Shown here in pieces: positions 17,638 through 26,797 of a DNA stretch of 64,000 bases. The translations under genes were made by a program, and so were the position numbers. How positions within the stretch are numbered: position 1 is the stretch's first letter; every line of letters starts with the position of its first letter. The notes under the pieces were generated by a model. That model made no database searches and had not been told where the DNA came from. It saw nothing but the letters and a program-made list of their open reading frames with translations. Origin of the DNA: Fusobacterium perfoetens ATCC 29250 (GTDB taxonomy: Bacteria > Fusobacteriota > Fusobacteriia > Fusobacteriales > Fusobacteriaceae); the NCBI RefSeq assembly GCF_000622245.1, contig NZ_KK211416.1:416296-480295 (forward strand), written 5' to 3'.

Positions 17638-19259
17638 AACCATTTAAAAAATACGAAGGAACTATTATTCCAGTTATGCACAATAATATAGATACTGACC
17701 AATTAATTCCAAAACAATATTTAAAAAGTACAGAAAAAACTGGATTTGGAGAATATCTTTTTGATGAATGGAGATATAAAGAAGATAGAAGTGAAAATAT
17801 GGAATTTAATTTAAACAAACCAGAATATAAATCAGGTACTATTTTAATAACAGGTGAAAATTTTGGTTGTGGTTCTTCAAGAGAACATGCTGCTTGGGCT
17901 TTACAAGATTATGGAATTCATGTAATAATAGCTGGTGGATATTCTGGAATTTTCTATATGAATTGGCTTAACAATGGTCATCTTCCAATAATTTTACCTA
18001 AATCTGAAAGAGAAGAATTGGCAAAACTTTCTGGTGATGAAAAAATAACAATTGATTTAGAAAATAATAAAATTATTACTAAAAATAAAGAATATTATTT
18101 TACATTAGAAGAAAGTTGGAAAGAAAAATTATTAAAAGGTTTAGACCCAATTGGAATAACTTTAGAATATGATGAAAAAATTAAAGAATATGAAAAGAAA
18201 AAAAGTTTTAATATAGGAATTTTAAAAGGTGATGGAATAGGTCCTGAAATTATAGATGAAGCAATAAAAATTTTAAAAAAAATAGGAAAAAGATTTGGAC
18301 ATACTTTTATTTTTGAAAGAGGTTATCTTGGTGGAGAATCAATAGATAAATATGGAGTTCCTCTTAGTGAAGATACTATAGAACTTTGTAAAAACAGTGA
18401 TGCTGTTCTTTTAGGAGCAGTAGGAGGACCTAAATGGGATAACATAACCCCTAAAAATAGACCTGAAATGGGACTATTACAAATAAGAAAAGCTATGGGA
18501 TTATATTGTAATTTAAGACCAGCTGTTTTATTTGAAACTCTAAAAGATTCATCTCCTTTAAAACCAGAAATAATTGGAAATGGTTTAGATATTATGGTTG
18601 TTAGAGAATTAACTGGTGGGTTATATTTTGGTGAAAAATATAGAGATAATGAAAAAGCTTATGATGTTCTTTCTTATTCAAGAAAAGAAATAGAAAGAAT
18701 TACAAAAAAAGCTTTTGAAATAGCAAAAAAAAGAAGGGGAAATTTAATAAGTGTTGATAAAAGAAATGTTTTAGATACATCTAAACTATGGAGAGATATT
18801 GTAAACGAAATAGGTCAAAGATATACAGAAGTCAAAGTAGAACATATGTATGTAGACAATGCAGCTATGCAATTAATAATTAATCCTAAACAATTTGATG
18901 TTATATTAACAGAAAATACTTTTGGAGATATTTTATCTGATGAAGCTTCTATGCTAACTGGTTCAATAGGAATGTTGCCTTCTGCAAGTCTTGGAGATGG
19001 TAAAGCTAGTCTTTATGAACCAAGTCATGGTTCAGCTCCAGATATAGCTGGTAAGGGAATTGCAAATCCTATAGCTACTATTTTATCAGCAGCTATGATG
19101 TTGAGATACTCTTTTAATCTTTCTAAAGAAGCTGATTCAATTGAAAATGCTGTAAAAAAAGTTTTAGAAAAGGGATATAGAACTTGTGATTTATATAAAG
19201 AAGGGGATTTAAAAGTTACAACATCTGAAATGGGAAATCTTATTTCTAAAGAAATTTAA
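17634..19259 (+). CDS. leuDB: Fused LeuD-LeuB: isopropylmalate isomerase small subunit plus 3-isopropylmalate dehydrogenase
   Basis: A single 541-codon frame joins two enzymes normally made separately. Residues 1 to about 178 are LeuD, the small isomerase subunit, with [26 protein letters not shown] and [12 protein letters not shown] charged linker ([12 protein letters not shown]) leads to LeuB from about residue 191: [33 protein letters not shown], substrate-binding [23 protein letters not shown] and [18 protein letters not shown]. Both halves look complete with their catalytic residues intact. Nothing suggests a lost stop codon: the linker is well-coded and no internal ATG with a ribosome site is evident near the junction (about 18200). 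The fusion would place the second and third steps of leucine synthesis on one chain, with LeuC as partner of the N-terminal half. Confidence 0.95.
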   Translation: MKPFKKYEGTIIPVMHNNIDTDQLIPKQYLKSTEKTGFGEYLFDEWRYKEDRSENMEFNLNKPEYKSGTILITGENFGCGSSREHAAWALQDYGIHVIIAGGYSGIFYMNWLNNGHLPIILPKSEREELAKLSGDEKITIDLENNKIITKNKEYYFTLEESWKEKLLKGLDPIGITLEYDEKIKEYEKKKSFNIGILKGDGIGPEIIDEAIKILKKIGKRFGHTFIFERGYLGGESIDKYGVPLSEDTIELCKNSDAVLLGAVGGPKWDNITPKNRPEMGLLQIRKAMGLYCNLRPAVLFETLKDSSPLKPEIIGNGLDIMVVRELTGGLYFGEKYRDNEKAYDVLSYSRKEIERITKKAFEIAKKRRGNLISVDKRNVLDTSKLWRDIVNEIGQRYTEVKVEHMYVDNAAMQLIINPKQFDVILTENTFGDILSDEASMLTGSIGMLPSASLGDGKASLYEPSHGSAPDIAGKGIANPIATILSAAMMLRYSFNLSKEADSIENAVKKVLEKGYRTCDLYKEGDLKVTTSEMGNLISKEI

Positions 19260-19267
19260 GAAAAATA

Positions 19268-19276
19268 TGATATAAT
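19268..19276 (+). promoter_or_regulatory. Extended -10 promoter of yaaA
   Basis: TGATATAAT lies just after the leuDB stop and 24 bases before the yaaA ATG. It suggests that yaaA has its own transcript although no terminator separates it from the leu operon. Confidence 0.5.
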
Positions 19277-19299
19277 ATATTAAAAAAGCGAGGCCAAAA

Positions 19300-20031
19300 A
19301 TGAAAATAATTTTTTCTCCAAGTAAAACCATGCTAGATAAAAAACTTAATTTTTTAGAAACTAAAAATCCATTATTAAAAAATAAAACTGATATTATTAT
19401 AAAAAAATTAAAGCAACTTTCTATTGAAGATATAGAAAAGATTTTTAAAATAAAAGGGAAAATTTTAGAAGAAACTTTTAAAAATATTCAAGAATTTGAA
19501 TTATTAAAAGAATATCCAGCTATCTCTTTATATGATGGTGTTGCTTTTAGACAATTAGAACTTAATAGATATTCTAAATCTCAATTAGAATATTTATTAA
19601 ATAATTTATTTGTTTTGTCAGCATTTTATGGTATTCTTTCTCCTAATACTAGAATAAAAAAATATAGACTAGATATGACTAACAATATTCTAGAAAATAA
19701 TTTATATAAATTTTGGAGTTCTGATATCAATAATTATCTTCAAAAATATTCAAATGAAATTTTTATAAATCTTGCATCAAAAGAATTTTCTAAAATTTTA
19801 GATTATAAAAAATTTAATATTATTAATATAGAATTTAGGCAATTAATAAATAAAGAAGAGAAAAATATAAGTACTGAAGCTAAAAAAGCTAGAGGTTTAT
19901 TATTAAATTATATAATTAACAATAAAATTGAAAATATTGAAACTTTAAAAAATTTTAATGAAAATGGTTATATATTTTTAAAAGATAAATCCGATGAAAA
20001 GAAATTATTTTTTCTAAAAAATAAAATATAA
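19300..20031 (+). CDS. yaaA: YaaA family peroxide stress protein (UPF0246)
   Basis: The 243-residue protein starts MKIIFSPSKTM, the family hallmark (ISPAKTL in E. coli YaaA), and contains LYDGVAFRQLE, LSAFYGILSPNTRIKKYRLDM and TEAKKARGLLLNYI, all conserved positions. In E. coli YaaA lowers intracellular iron damage during hydrogen peroxide stress and binds DNA. By inference it is an oxidative stress factor here. It is a single gene with an extended -10 upstream, a GAGG-like ribosome site, and the hairpin terminator near 20181-20213 downstream. Confidence 0.85.
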   Translation: MKIIFSPSKTMLDKKLNFLETKNPLLKNKTDIIIKKLKQLSIEDIEKIFKIKGKILEETFKNIQEFELLKEYPAISLYDGVAFRQLELNRYSKSQLEYLLNNLFVLSAFYGILSPNTRIKKYRLDMTNNILENNLYKFWSSDINNYLQKYSNEIFINLASKEFSKILDYKKFNIINIEFRQLINKEEKNISTEAKKARGLLLNYIINNKIENIETLKNFNENGYIFLKDKSDEKKLFFLKNKI

Positions 20032-20180
20032 TCAATTTGCAATAAATAAAAAAAGAGTTCGCAAAACAATTACTTTAATATTTTAGGATTATGAATTTAG
20101 TTCTTTATTATTTTTTAATGTAAAAAAATTATTACCATAAATAAATTTCTTGCTCTATATTTTACATATGCTTTATGATA
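20032..20180. other. Non-coding spacer after yaaA
   Basis: AT-rich sequence with stops in all frames. No promoter, hairpin or RNA motif could be made out before the terminator that begins near 20181. Confidence 0.4.
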
Positions 20181-20213
20181 AAAAATAGCACGTTTTTCTC
20201 CGTGCTATTTTTT
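20181..20213. terminator. Bidirectional terminator between yaaA and mntP
   Basis: AAAAATAGCACG (20181-20192) pairs perfectly with CGTGCTATTTTT (20201-20212), with A and T tracts at both ends. It ends both the rightward yaaA transcript and the leftward mntP gene, whose stop codon overlaps the stem. Confidence 0.9.
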
Positions 20214-20778
20214 ATAAATTCAACAATCCTAAATGTTCAAATAAAATTTTTTGTCCTAAAAGAATTAAAATTATCCCTCCTAAAACTTCTGCTTTACTCT
20301 TGTATTTTACTCCAAAAATATTTCCTAATTTTACTCCTACTGAAGAAAAACAAAAAGTTGTTATTCCTATAAGAAATGTAGATAATATTATTTGAACTTT
20401 TAAAAATGCAAAAGTTATTCCTACTGCTAAAGCATCTATGCTTGTTGCTACTGCTAATAAAAACATTTCTTTTATTTCAAAAGAACCTCCTTCTTTTTCT
20501 TCTTCATCAGAAAATGCCTCTTTTATCATATTTATTCCAATTACCCCTAATAAAATAGCTGCTATCCAATGGTCTACTCTTTCTATTACGCTTTGAAAAT
20601 TAATACCTAACAAATATCCTATACAAGGCATTAATGCTTGAAAACCTCCAAACCAAAGTCCAACAATTAAAGCATTTTTTAAGGAAAATTTTTGACAACT
20701 TAATCCTTTACATAAAGAAACTGAAAATGCATCCATAGAAAGTCCTATAGCAAGTAAAAATAATGTTATTAAATTCAT
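20212..20778 (-). CDS. mntP: Manganese exporter MntP
   Basis: MntP exports manganese across the inner membrane and protects against its excess. The 188-residue protein has six predicted helices in two related halves with the family motifs GLSMDAFSVSLCKGLS and ATSIDALAVGITFAF, whose aspartates are needed for transport in E. coli, and a glycine-rich VGLWFGGFQALMPCIGYLLG. A GGAG ribosome site precedes the ATG. The upstream spacer of about 100 bases is too short and unstructured for the manganese riboswitch often found ahead of mntP, so control is unclear. Confidence 0.92.
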   Translation of the reverse strand: MNLITLFLLAIGLSMDAFSVSLCKGLSCQKFSLKNALIVGLWFGGFQALMPCIGYLLGINFQSVIERVDHWIAAILLGVIGINMIKEAFSDEEEKEGGSFEIKEMFLLAVATSIDALAVGITFAFLKVQIILSTFLIGITTFCFSSVGVKLGNIFGVKYKSKAEVLGGIILILLGQKILFEHLGLLNL

Positions 20779-20876
20779 TTTATCTCTCCTAATATTTTTT
20801 ATAACCGAAAAATTTTATCATATTCTTATAAAAATTGTCAATATATTAATCTTTTTAATAAAAATCTTTAATTAGT

Positions 20877-22235
20877 TTAAAAATTTTCTTCCATCATTTT
20901 TATTTTTAAGTCCTTTATAACTTTTTTTACAACTAATAATCCAACTATAAAAGTACAAATATCTGCAAGAGGTTGACAATATTGCAAACCTCTTATTCCA
21001 TACATATTTGGTAAAATAAAAAGAGCCGGAATTAAAAATATCCCTTGTCTACCCATAGCTACTAAAGTTGCCCAGAACCCATAACCTATTGATTGAGTTA
21101 ACATATTTGCCATAACAATTGATGCTTGAATAGGCAATGTTAAACATTGGTAACGTAAAGCTATTGTTCCTATCTCTATTACTTCTAAATCTTCTTTTCT
21201 AAATGAAGCTATTATTTCTGGAGAAAATACAAAACATAAAATTCCTAAAATAGTTAATAATATAACTCCTACTTTTAAACAAAAATAATAAGCTTCTAAA
21301 ACTCTCTCATATTTTTTTGCTCCATAATTATAACCACATACAGGTTGAAAACCTTGTCCAAATCCTATCAGTGAGGAATTTATAAATAACATTATTCTAA
21401 CTGTAATTGACATTGCTGCTATAGCTGCATCACCAAAAGGACTTGCACATACATTTAATGCCACTGCTGCCATACTTGCTAACCCTTGACGAGAAAGGCT
21501 TGGAAGACCTGCTTTAAAAATTTCTTTATATACCCATGGTTTAAATGTAAATTTACTAATTTTTATAGTTACATTTTTTTTATTTCTCTGACTCATAAAA
21601 AATAAGATTGTAAAACTTATAAATTGACTGAATATTGTTGCGATAGCTGCTCCTGATATTCCCATATTAAATTTAAAAATTAAAATAGGGTCAAGTATCA
21701 TATTCAATATTCCACCTGTTACTAACCCAAGCATAGAATAAAAAGCATTTCCTTGTGACCTATGTAAATTATTTAAAACAAAAGCACAACACATGTATGG
21801 AGTTCCTATTAAAATATATTTTGCATAATCTTTAGCATAAGGAACTATTGTTGGTGTAGCACCTAAAATTCTCACAAATTTATCTAAATTTAAAAGTCCT
21901 ATTATTGATAAACTTCCCCCTAAAATTAAAGCTGTAAAAAAAGCTGTAGCTGCTGCTCTATGGGCTCCCTCACTATCTTGATTACCTAAACTTCTTGATA
22001 CATAATTTCCACTTCCCATTCCTAAAGTAAAACCAATTGCTTGTATCATAGCCATAAGCGAAAAATTAATCCCTACAGCTGCTGAAGCTGATGTTCCTAT
22101 TTGACTTACAAAAAATGTATCAGCCATATTATAAATAGAGGTTACTAACATTGTTATTATGGTAGGAATCGCTAATCTTGGAATTAATTTTGAAATTTTA
22201 GTTTCTGTCATTCTAATGTACATATCATCATTCAT
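20877..22235 (-). CDS. MATE family multidrug/sodium antiporter
   Basis: A 452-residue inner-membrane protein with twelve hydrophobic segments in two homologous halves. MATE features include an N-terminal IPTIITMLVTSIYNMADTFFVSQIG, GSGNYVSRSLG, and the second-half GFGQGFQPVCGYNYGAKKYERV. MATE pumps expel cationic drugs or metabolites in exchange for sodium or protons. It most resembles the DinF/NorM-like MATE proteins common in fermentative anaerobes. It stands alone between the mntP gene and the PTS operon. Confidence 0.9.
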   Translation of the reverse strand: MNDDMYIRMTETKISKLIPRLAIPTIITMLVTSIYNMADTFFVSQIGTSASAAVGINFSLMAMIQAIGFTLGMGSGNYVSRSLGNQDSEGAHRAAATAFFTALILGGSLSIIGLLNLDKFVRILGATPTIVPYAKDYAKYILIGTPYMCCAFVLNNLHRSQGNAFYSMLGLVTGGILNMILDPILIFKFNMGISGAAIATIFSQFISFTILFFMSQRNKKNVTIKISKFTFKPWVYKEIFKAGLPSLSRQGLASMAAVALNVCASPFGDAAIAAMSITVRIMLFINSSLIGFGQGFQPVCGYNYGAKKYERVLEAYYFCLKVGVILLTILGILCFVFSPEIIASFRKEDLEVIEIGTIALRYQCLTLPIQASIVMANMLTQSIGYGFWATLVAMGRQGIFLIPALFILPNMYGIRGLQYCQPLADICTFIVGLLVVKKVIKDLKIKMMEENF

Positions 22236-22347
22236 AGTTTATCCTCCATAAATTTAATTTTTGTATAATATTATTATAACATATTTTTTTAATTACATAA
22301 AATTATTTATATTAAATATTAAAAAAGTATTTTTTAGCTATAAAAAA

Positions 22348-22389
22348 ATTACACTTCCTATCTTAAAATTTTAAGATAAAAAGTGTAAT
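22348..22389 (-). terminator. Terminator of the fructose-type PTS operon
   Basis: ATTACACTT (22348-22356) and AAGTGTAAT (22381-22389) form the outer stem, and TATCTTAAAA/TTTTAAGATA form an inner stem. T-rich tracts lie outside. It is just downstream of the last PTS gene on the minus strand and may also work in the other direction. Confidence 0.75.
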
Positions 22390-22409
22390 AATTTTTTATT
22401 TTTTATAAA

Positions 22410-22727
22410 TTATTTATTTTGATTGTAATGAGCAATTAATTTTTCTACAATACTATCAGATTTTTTTACTACATCAGCTATTTTTACTCTAACGATTTTC
22501 TTTCCAGTAAATCTTTCTTCATTTTTTATAGCAACTTCTTTAGTTAATACTACATAATCTGTATTTGCTAAATCTTCTGCTGTTATAACATTTTCAATTC
22601 CAATTGCTCCTTGAGTTTCTACTTTTACTTCTACTCCTGCTTTTTCTGCTGCTTTTTTAAGAGCTTCTGCTGCCATATATGTATGTGCTACACCAGAAGG
22701 ACATGATGTTACTGCTACTATTTTCAT
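22410..22727 (-). CDS. PTS fructose-family EIIB component
   Basis: This 105-residue cytoplasmic protein accepts phosphate from EIIA and passes it to the sugar at EIIC. The active-site loop TSCPSGVAHTYMAAEAL near residue 8 contains the phosphorylated Cys9 and is typical of fructose-type IIB domains. ETQGAIGIENVI is also conserved. It is encoded as a separate chain, last in the order regulator, IIA, IIC, IIB, with a 61-base gap from the IIC gene. Confidence 0.92.
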   Translation of the reverse strand: MKIVAVTSCPSGVAHTYMAAEALKKAAEKAGVEVKVETQGAIGIENVITAEDLANTDYVVLTKEVAIKNEERFTGKKIVRVKIADVVKKSDSIVEKLIAHYNQNK

Positions 22728-22788
22728 TTTTATTCCTCCAAAATCTTTGTATTTTTATTATATTTTCTTAGTCGTTATTTTTTATATT

Positions 22789-23850
22789 TTAGTCAAAATC
22801 TAATTCAACTTCTTCTGAATCATCTGTTGCATCAGTAGTTTCTATTTTTTCAACTATTGGTTTTTTTAATAAGTTTACCATTAATGCTGTTACAAGAGAA
22901 CCTGCAATTGTTGCTATAACATATCCTAATTTTCCTTCTACTACTGGAAGAACAATCCATCCTCCCCAAGGTGCATGGTTAACAACATTCATAACAAATC
23001 CTATTATGTTTCCAACCATTCCTCCTACAACTATTGAAGGTAAAACTCTTAATGGGTCAGCTGCTGCGAATGGAATAGCTCCTTCAGAAATTCCGATTAA
23101 TCCCATAAGTATTGCTGCTTTTCCAGCTTCTTTTTCTTCACGAGTATATTTTTTAGGTCCTAATATTGTTGCTAATCCCATTCCGATAGGTGGTGTACAA
23201 ATTGCAACTCCAACTCCTCCCATTAACCATGGGTGTGTATCAACTTGAGTTTGAGCAAATAATGTAGCAACTTTATTTATTGGTCCTCCCATATCAAATG
23301 CTGTCATTCCTCCAAGAATAGCTCCTAAAGCAACTTTTCCTGTATCTCTCATACTACTTAACCAGTTATTTAATCCTTCCATCATTAAAGCTATTGGAGT
23401 TCCTATAACCCACATAACTATTCCTGAAACTATTAATGTTCCAAATAAAGGACAAATAAATATTGTAGATAAAGATCTCATACTTGCTGGTAATTTTATT
23501 TTCTTTAACATATTAACAACATAACCAGCTAAGAATCCAACTATTATAGCTCCTAAAAATCCTGTTTTATATTGAGAAACTGCTATCCAAGAACCAATCA
23601 TACCAGGAGCTAATCCAGGTCTATCTGCTATAGAGAAAGCTATATATCCTCCAAGAACTGCTGTGAATAATGTAAGTCCTGCAATACCCATATCTGAAAT
23701 ATCTTTTAATATTCCTGTATCAGGTACAGCTCCTTTTCCACTAATCATAACTGCAAGTGATAGTAAAACTCCCCCAGCAACTATAAATGGTATCATGTGA
23801 CTTGTACCGAATAGTAAATGTTTTCTTAATTCTAATAAAGTATTTTTCAT
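22789..23850 (-). CDS. PTS fructose-family EIIC permease
   Basis: This 353-residue membrane protein is the sugar channel. It shows the fructose-class IIC features HMIPFIVAGGVLLSLA, APGMIGSWIA, FDMGGPINKVATLFA, GISEGAIPFAAADP and NHAPWGGW. The C-terminal tail is acidic (TTDATDDSEEVELDFD). The actual substrate is uncertain: this branch includes fructose, mannose, 2-O-mannosylglycerate and related sugars, and no 1-phosphofructokinase gene is adjacent, so it may not be the main fructose importer. Confidence 0.92.
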   Translation of the reverse strand: MKNTLLELRKHLLFGTSHMIPFIVAGGVLLSLAVMISGKGAVPDTGILKDISDMGIAGLTLFTAVLGGYIAFSIADRPGLAPGMIGSWIAVSQYKTGFLGAIIVGFLAGYVVNMLKKIKLPASMRSLSTIFICPLFGTLIVSGIVMWVIGTPIALMMEGLNNWLSSMRDTGKVALGAILGGMTAFDMGGPINKVATLFAQTQVDTHPWLMGGVGVAICTPPIGMGLATILGPKKYTREEKEAGKAAILMGLIGISEGAIPFAAADPLRVLPSIVVGGMVGNIIGFVMNVVNHAPWGGWIVLPVVEGKLGYVIATIAGSLVTALMVNLLKKPIVEKIETTDATDDSEEVELDFD

Positions 23851-23884
23851 TTTTATCCCCCTATATATAATTTTTTTATTTTTA

Positions 23885-24325
23885 TTATTCGTTTATTGCT
23901 TTTACAATTTCTTCTGTAGAAGTTGCTTTTGTTATTAAATCTCTAAAATCATCATCTAATATTTTTTTAGAAAGATTTACTAAAATATTTATATGCTCAT
24001 TACCTGCTGCTGCATTAGGTATAGCTAACATAAATATAAATTTAGCATTTTCATTTTCTTCACTATCCCATAAAATTTCCTCATTAAGTCTTGCAAAAGC
24101 AACAGCTGGTCTTGTAACTGCATCACTTTTACCATGAGGTAACCCTACTTCATATCCAACAGCTGTTGGAGCTATATTTTCTCTGTCAAATAAAGATTCC
24201 ACATATTTATCATAATCTTCTACTATTCCCTCTTCTAAGAAAAGTTTTGCCATTTCTTTTATAGCTTCTTCCTTATTTGAAAAAGTTTTGTCTAATAATA
24301 CACGATTTTTAACTATTAATTCCAT
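23885..24325 (-). CDS. PTS EIIA component (fructose/mannitol type)
   Basis: The 146-residue IIA protein receives phosphate from HPr. It has the IIA-Fru/Mtl fold signatures NKEEAIKEMAKLFLEEG, REN(IAP)TAVGYEVGLPHGKSDAV with the phosphorylated histidine in LPHG, and FMLAIPNAAAGNEHINIL. It sits 16 bases after the PRD regulator gene and before IIC, so regulator and transporter parts are co-transcribed. Confidence 0.92.
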   Translation of the reverse strand: MELIVKNRVLLDKTFSNKEEAIKEMAKLFLEEGIVEDYDKYVESLFDRENIAPTAVGYEVGLPHGKSDAVTRPAVAFARLNEEILWDSEENENAKFIFMLAIPNAAAGNEHINILVNLSKKILDDDFRDLITKATSTEEIVKAINE

Positions 24326-24341
24326 TATACTCTCCTTTATA

Positions 24342-26402
24342 TTAATAAAATAAATTTTTTATAATTATAAATATCTCACTAGGTGTTTTAACATCTTTTA
24401 ATAATTTTAAAATATTTTTTTCTCTTATAATATTGATAAATTCCATAAGTCCATTTAGATGTTCTCTTTTATCCTTACTAGCAAGTGTTATCACTAAATA
24501 TACTTTTTCTTTATCTGGAAAATTTATCCCATCTTCAATATAAAGAATTCCTATTCCTGTTTTTTTAACACTATTTTCTGGATTTGCATGAGCTAAAATT
24601 ATTCCCTCTTGAATAACCATATAACTTCCAAATTTATTGATAAGTTTGATTATCTCATCTGAATAATCCTCATTTACCATATTTTCATCTACAAGTTTTT
24701 TGCTTCCTAAAGATATGGCTTCTTGCCAATCATTAACATTTTTTATCAACTCAATTCTTGATAAAGACATCATATCTGTAAATTTAAGTTGTTTTAACTG
24801 TTGTCTATCGTCAAAAATTTCCCCTTTGAATTTTTCTTTTAACTCTTTTATAAATTTTTCTTCATCTAAAGAAGTTGTACTTTCTTTTATAACCTCTAAC
24901 AATTTAGAAAGTTTTATTTTGCTCTTTACTTGTGAAAGATTTAATTTTTCCAACTTTTGAATATCTTCTTTATTTAAAATAGGTGAAACTGTAACAACTG
25001 GAACATAAGTATTTTCAAGATTATCAATTGTTGTTATTATTAAATCTACTTCATCTAAGTTATTATAAGTATCTAACAAATTATAAGGAATAGTATCAAT
25101 TATATTTACAGAGAATTTTTCTTGTATGCTTTCTGCTAAAAATTTTGAAGTACTATATCCTGAACCACAAACAATCAATATATTTTTTAATTTTTTCTTT
25201 CTAGTTCTCTTTATAGCTAATTGAAAATGCATTGCTATATATGCTATCTCTTCATTTGACATATTCAAATTTTTAAAATCACATTTAGACCAAGCTTCTT
25301 CTACTTGAGAAAGAATTGTAGGATAACTTTCCTTAAATTCTTCATAAATATGAGTGTCTAATTTTCCACCCATCTTAGCCCTATATATTGCTGGTTTTAT
25401 ATGATTTATAAGTCCTTCAAGTAAAGTAAAATCTTTTTCTAAGTCTGAATAACCAAACTTACTAATCTCTTTTATTAAAGACATTATGAAAGTTTCAACT
25501 TGTACCCAATTTCCATAAAAAGAATCATCAAAATTAAAGGTATGACTTCCTAAAAAATATTCTGTAAGACTTAAAAGTTCTCCCTCTTTTAAATCAAATT
25601 TTTCTAATGTATTTTTTACACTTAAATACTCTTCAGTATTTGAAAGAAATTGTTTATTTTTAAAGTGCTCTATTGAATGTTTGGCATATCTATTTAAAAC
25701 TATTAAAATATAGAAAAATAAAACTTTATAAGCTTCATCACTTAATTTTTTATTATTTTTTTCTAATATACTTTTTAATATTTCAGAAGCTAATTTTATT
25801 TTTTCTGTTTCAAAGAAAATATCCATTTCTTCCCAAGGAATAAAATAGCCATAGTAATAAGTTTTTGACACAAAGATGCTATCATTTTTAAAACTTATAT
25901 CATAATTCTTTAGTAAAATATCTAGCATTAATTTTCTAACATTTTCTTCTTCCCCAGTAAGCTCTAAATATCTATTAGTTTCTGCTGATAAATCTAACAT
26001 AAAAGTTTTTACATATTTTTTTATTTTCTTTATATCTGATTTTAAAGTAACATTACTAACCCCTAAGAAATCACTTATCTCATCTATAGTTAGTTTTCCT
26101 TTTCCAAAAAGATATAAAGTTAAAATAATCTTTTCTCTTTCATCTTGTGAAAAATTATAAGTATTTATATTTTCTTTTATCTTTTTTACTACTTCATCTA
26201 ACGAGGAAGAAAAAGAAATCTTTCCAAGTTTAAGTTTCAGTTCTGGAAGTCCAAGACCTTGTAAGTGATAATTACAATCTTCTATTTTATATCTTATACT
26301 TCTTTCACTAACACCCATAAGTTTTGCATTTTCTTCTAAAGAATTTATTTTATTTTCTGTTATACTTTTTATAAGATTTAGAACATCTCTTGTTATGGCC
26401 AT
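24342..26402 (-). CDS. PRD-containing PTS operon regulator (MtlR/ManR-like)
   Basis: This 686-residue regulator probably activates the PTS genes downstream. The start at 26402 is chosen for its GAGGTG site, over an in-frame ATG 30 bases earlier. Domains in order: N-terminal helix-turn-helix (NAKLMGVSERSIRYKIED), a second HTH-like region (GKLTIDEISDFLGVSNVTLKSDI), two PTS regulation domains (about 180-400, with H-containing segments KHSIEHFKN, GLINHIKPAIYRA and EIAYIAMHFQLAIKR), a IIB-like domain (ILIVCGSGYSTSKF, about 415-500) and a C-terminal IIA-like domain (about 540-686, with the histidine in EGIILAHANPE). Phosphorylation of these domains would report sugar availability. Confidence 0.88.
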   Translation of the reverse strand: MAITRDVLNLIKSITENKINSLEENAKLMGVSERSIRYKIEDCNYHLQGLGLPELKLKLGKISFSSSLDEVVKKIKENINTYNFSQDEREKIILTLYLFGKGKLTIDEISDFLGVSNVTLKSDIKKIKKYVKTFMLDLSAETNRYLELTGEEENVRKLMLDILLKNYDISFKNDSIFVSKTYYYGYFIPWEEMDIFFETEKIKLASEILKSILEKNNKKLSDEAYKVLFFYILIVLNRYAKHSIEHFKNKQFLSNTEEYLSVKNTLEKFDLKEGELLSLTEYFLGSHTFNFDDSFYGNWVQVETFIMSLIKEISKFGYSDLEKDFTLLEGLINHIKPAIYRAKMGGKLDTHIYEEFKESYPTILSQVEEAWSKCDFKNLNMSNEEIAYIAMHFQLAIKRTRKKKLKNILIVCGSGYSTSKFLAESIQEKFSVNIIDTIPYNLLDTYNNLDEVDLIITTIDNLENTYVPVVTVSPILNKEDIQKLEKLNLSQVKSKIKLSKLLEVIKESTTSLDEEKFIKELKEKFKGEIFDDRQQLKQLKFTDMMSLSRIELIKNVNDWQEAISLGSKKLVDENMVNEDYSDEIIKLINKFGSYMVIQEGIILAHANPENSVKKTGIGILYIEDGINFPDKEKVYLVITLASKDKREHLNGLMEFINIIREKNILKLLKDVKTPSEIFIIIKNLFY

Positions 26403-26432
26403 ATTGTTCACCTCTTTAATTCTTATATTCAA

Positions 26433-26461
26433 AGTATACTTTTTTTTATATACTCTTTCAA
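26433..26461 (-). promoter_or_regulatory. Promoter of the regulator-PTS operon
   Basis: On the minus strand TTGAAA (26461-26456) and TATACT (26438-26433) are separated by exactly 17 bases, about 30 bases before the regulator ATG. Both hexamers are close to consensus, so some basal expression is expected. Confidence 0.65.
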
Positions 26462-26739
26462 GTAAAAAACCATTCCACTTTTTTTTGAAATATTTTTTAT
26501 CATATCAAAAAATTATTTTTCTTATCTTTTTGATTATTTTTAATACATATAACATATGTATTTTTTATTTTCATATTCATAAATAGAATTTCTCATATTT
26601 ATTCTTTCAGTTTTCTTAGATTTTTTCTTAATTTTTTTGAAAGTTTTTTGTTATTTTTTTATTTTTTCCTTTTAAGTAAATTTTTCAAAAAATTTTTGAA
26701 AAATCAATTTTTTTTATCTTTTTTCAAAAAAAATATAAT
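26462..26739. other. Non-coding AT-rich spacer
   Basis: This stretch is almost pure A and T with long T and A runs (for example around 26620-26740). A small palindrome, ACATATAACATATGT, is present near 26546. I see no gene or RNA signature. It separates the PTS operon promoter from the end of the amidase-peptidase operon. Confidence 0.4.
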
Positions 26740-26745
26740 AAAAAA

Positions 26746-26765
26746 CTAGTTAAAAATTTAACTAG
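26746..26765 (-). terminator. Terminator of the amidase-peptidase operon
   Basis: CTAGTTAA (26746-26753) pairs with TTAACTAG (26758-26765). On the minus strand a T-rich run follows. It lies about 30 bases past the stop of the nitrilase-family gene. Confidence 0.7.
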
Positions 26766-26797
26766 CTTTCTAATAAATATTTTTTGATAATTTTTTA

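Noticed and set aside
20175-20372. Plus-strand frame over the terminator and 3' end of mntP
   Set aside because: It reads through a perfect terminator and antisense to mntP; no ribosome site.
20779-20876. Possible manganese riboswitch ahead of mntP
   Set aside because: The spacer is only about 100 bases, nearly all A and T, and lacks the conserved loops of the yybP-ykoY class.
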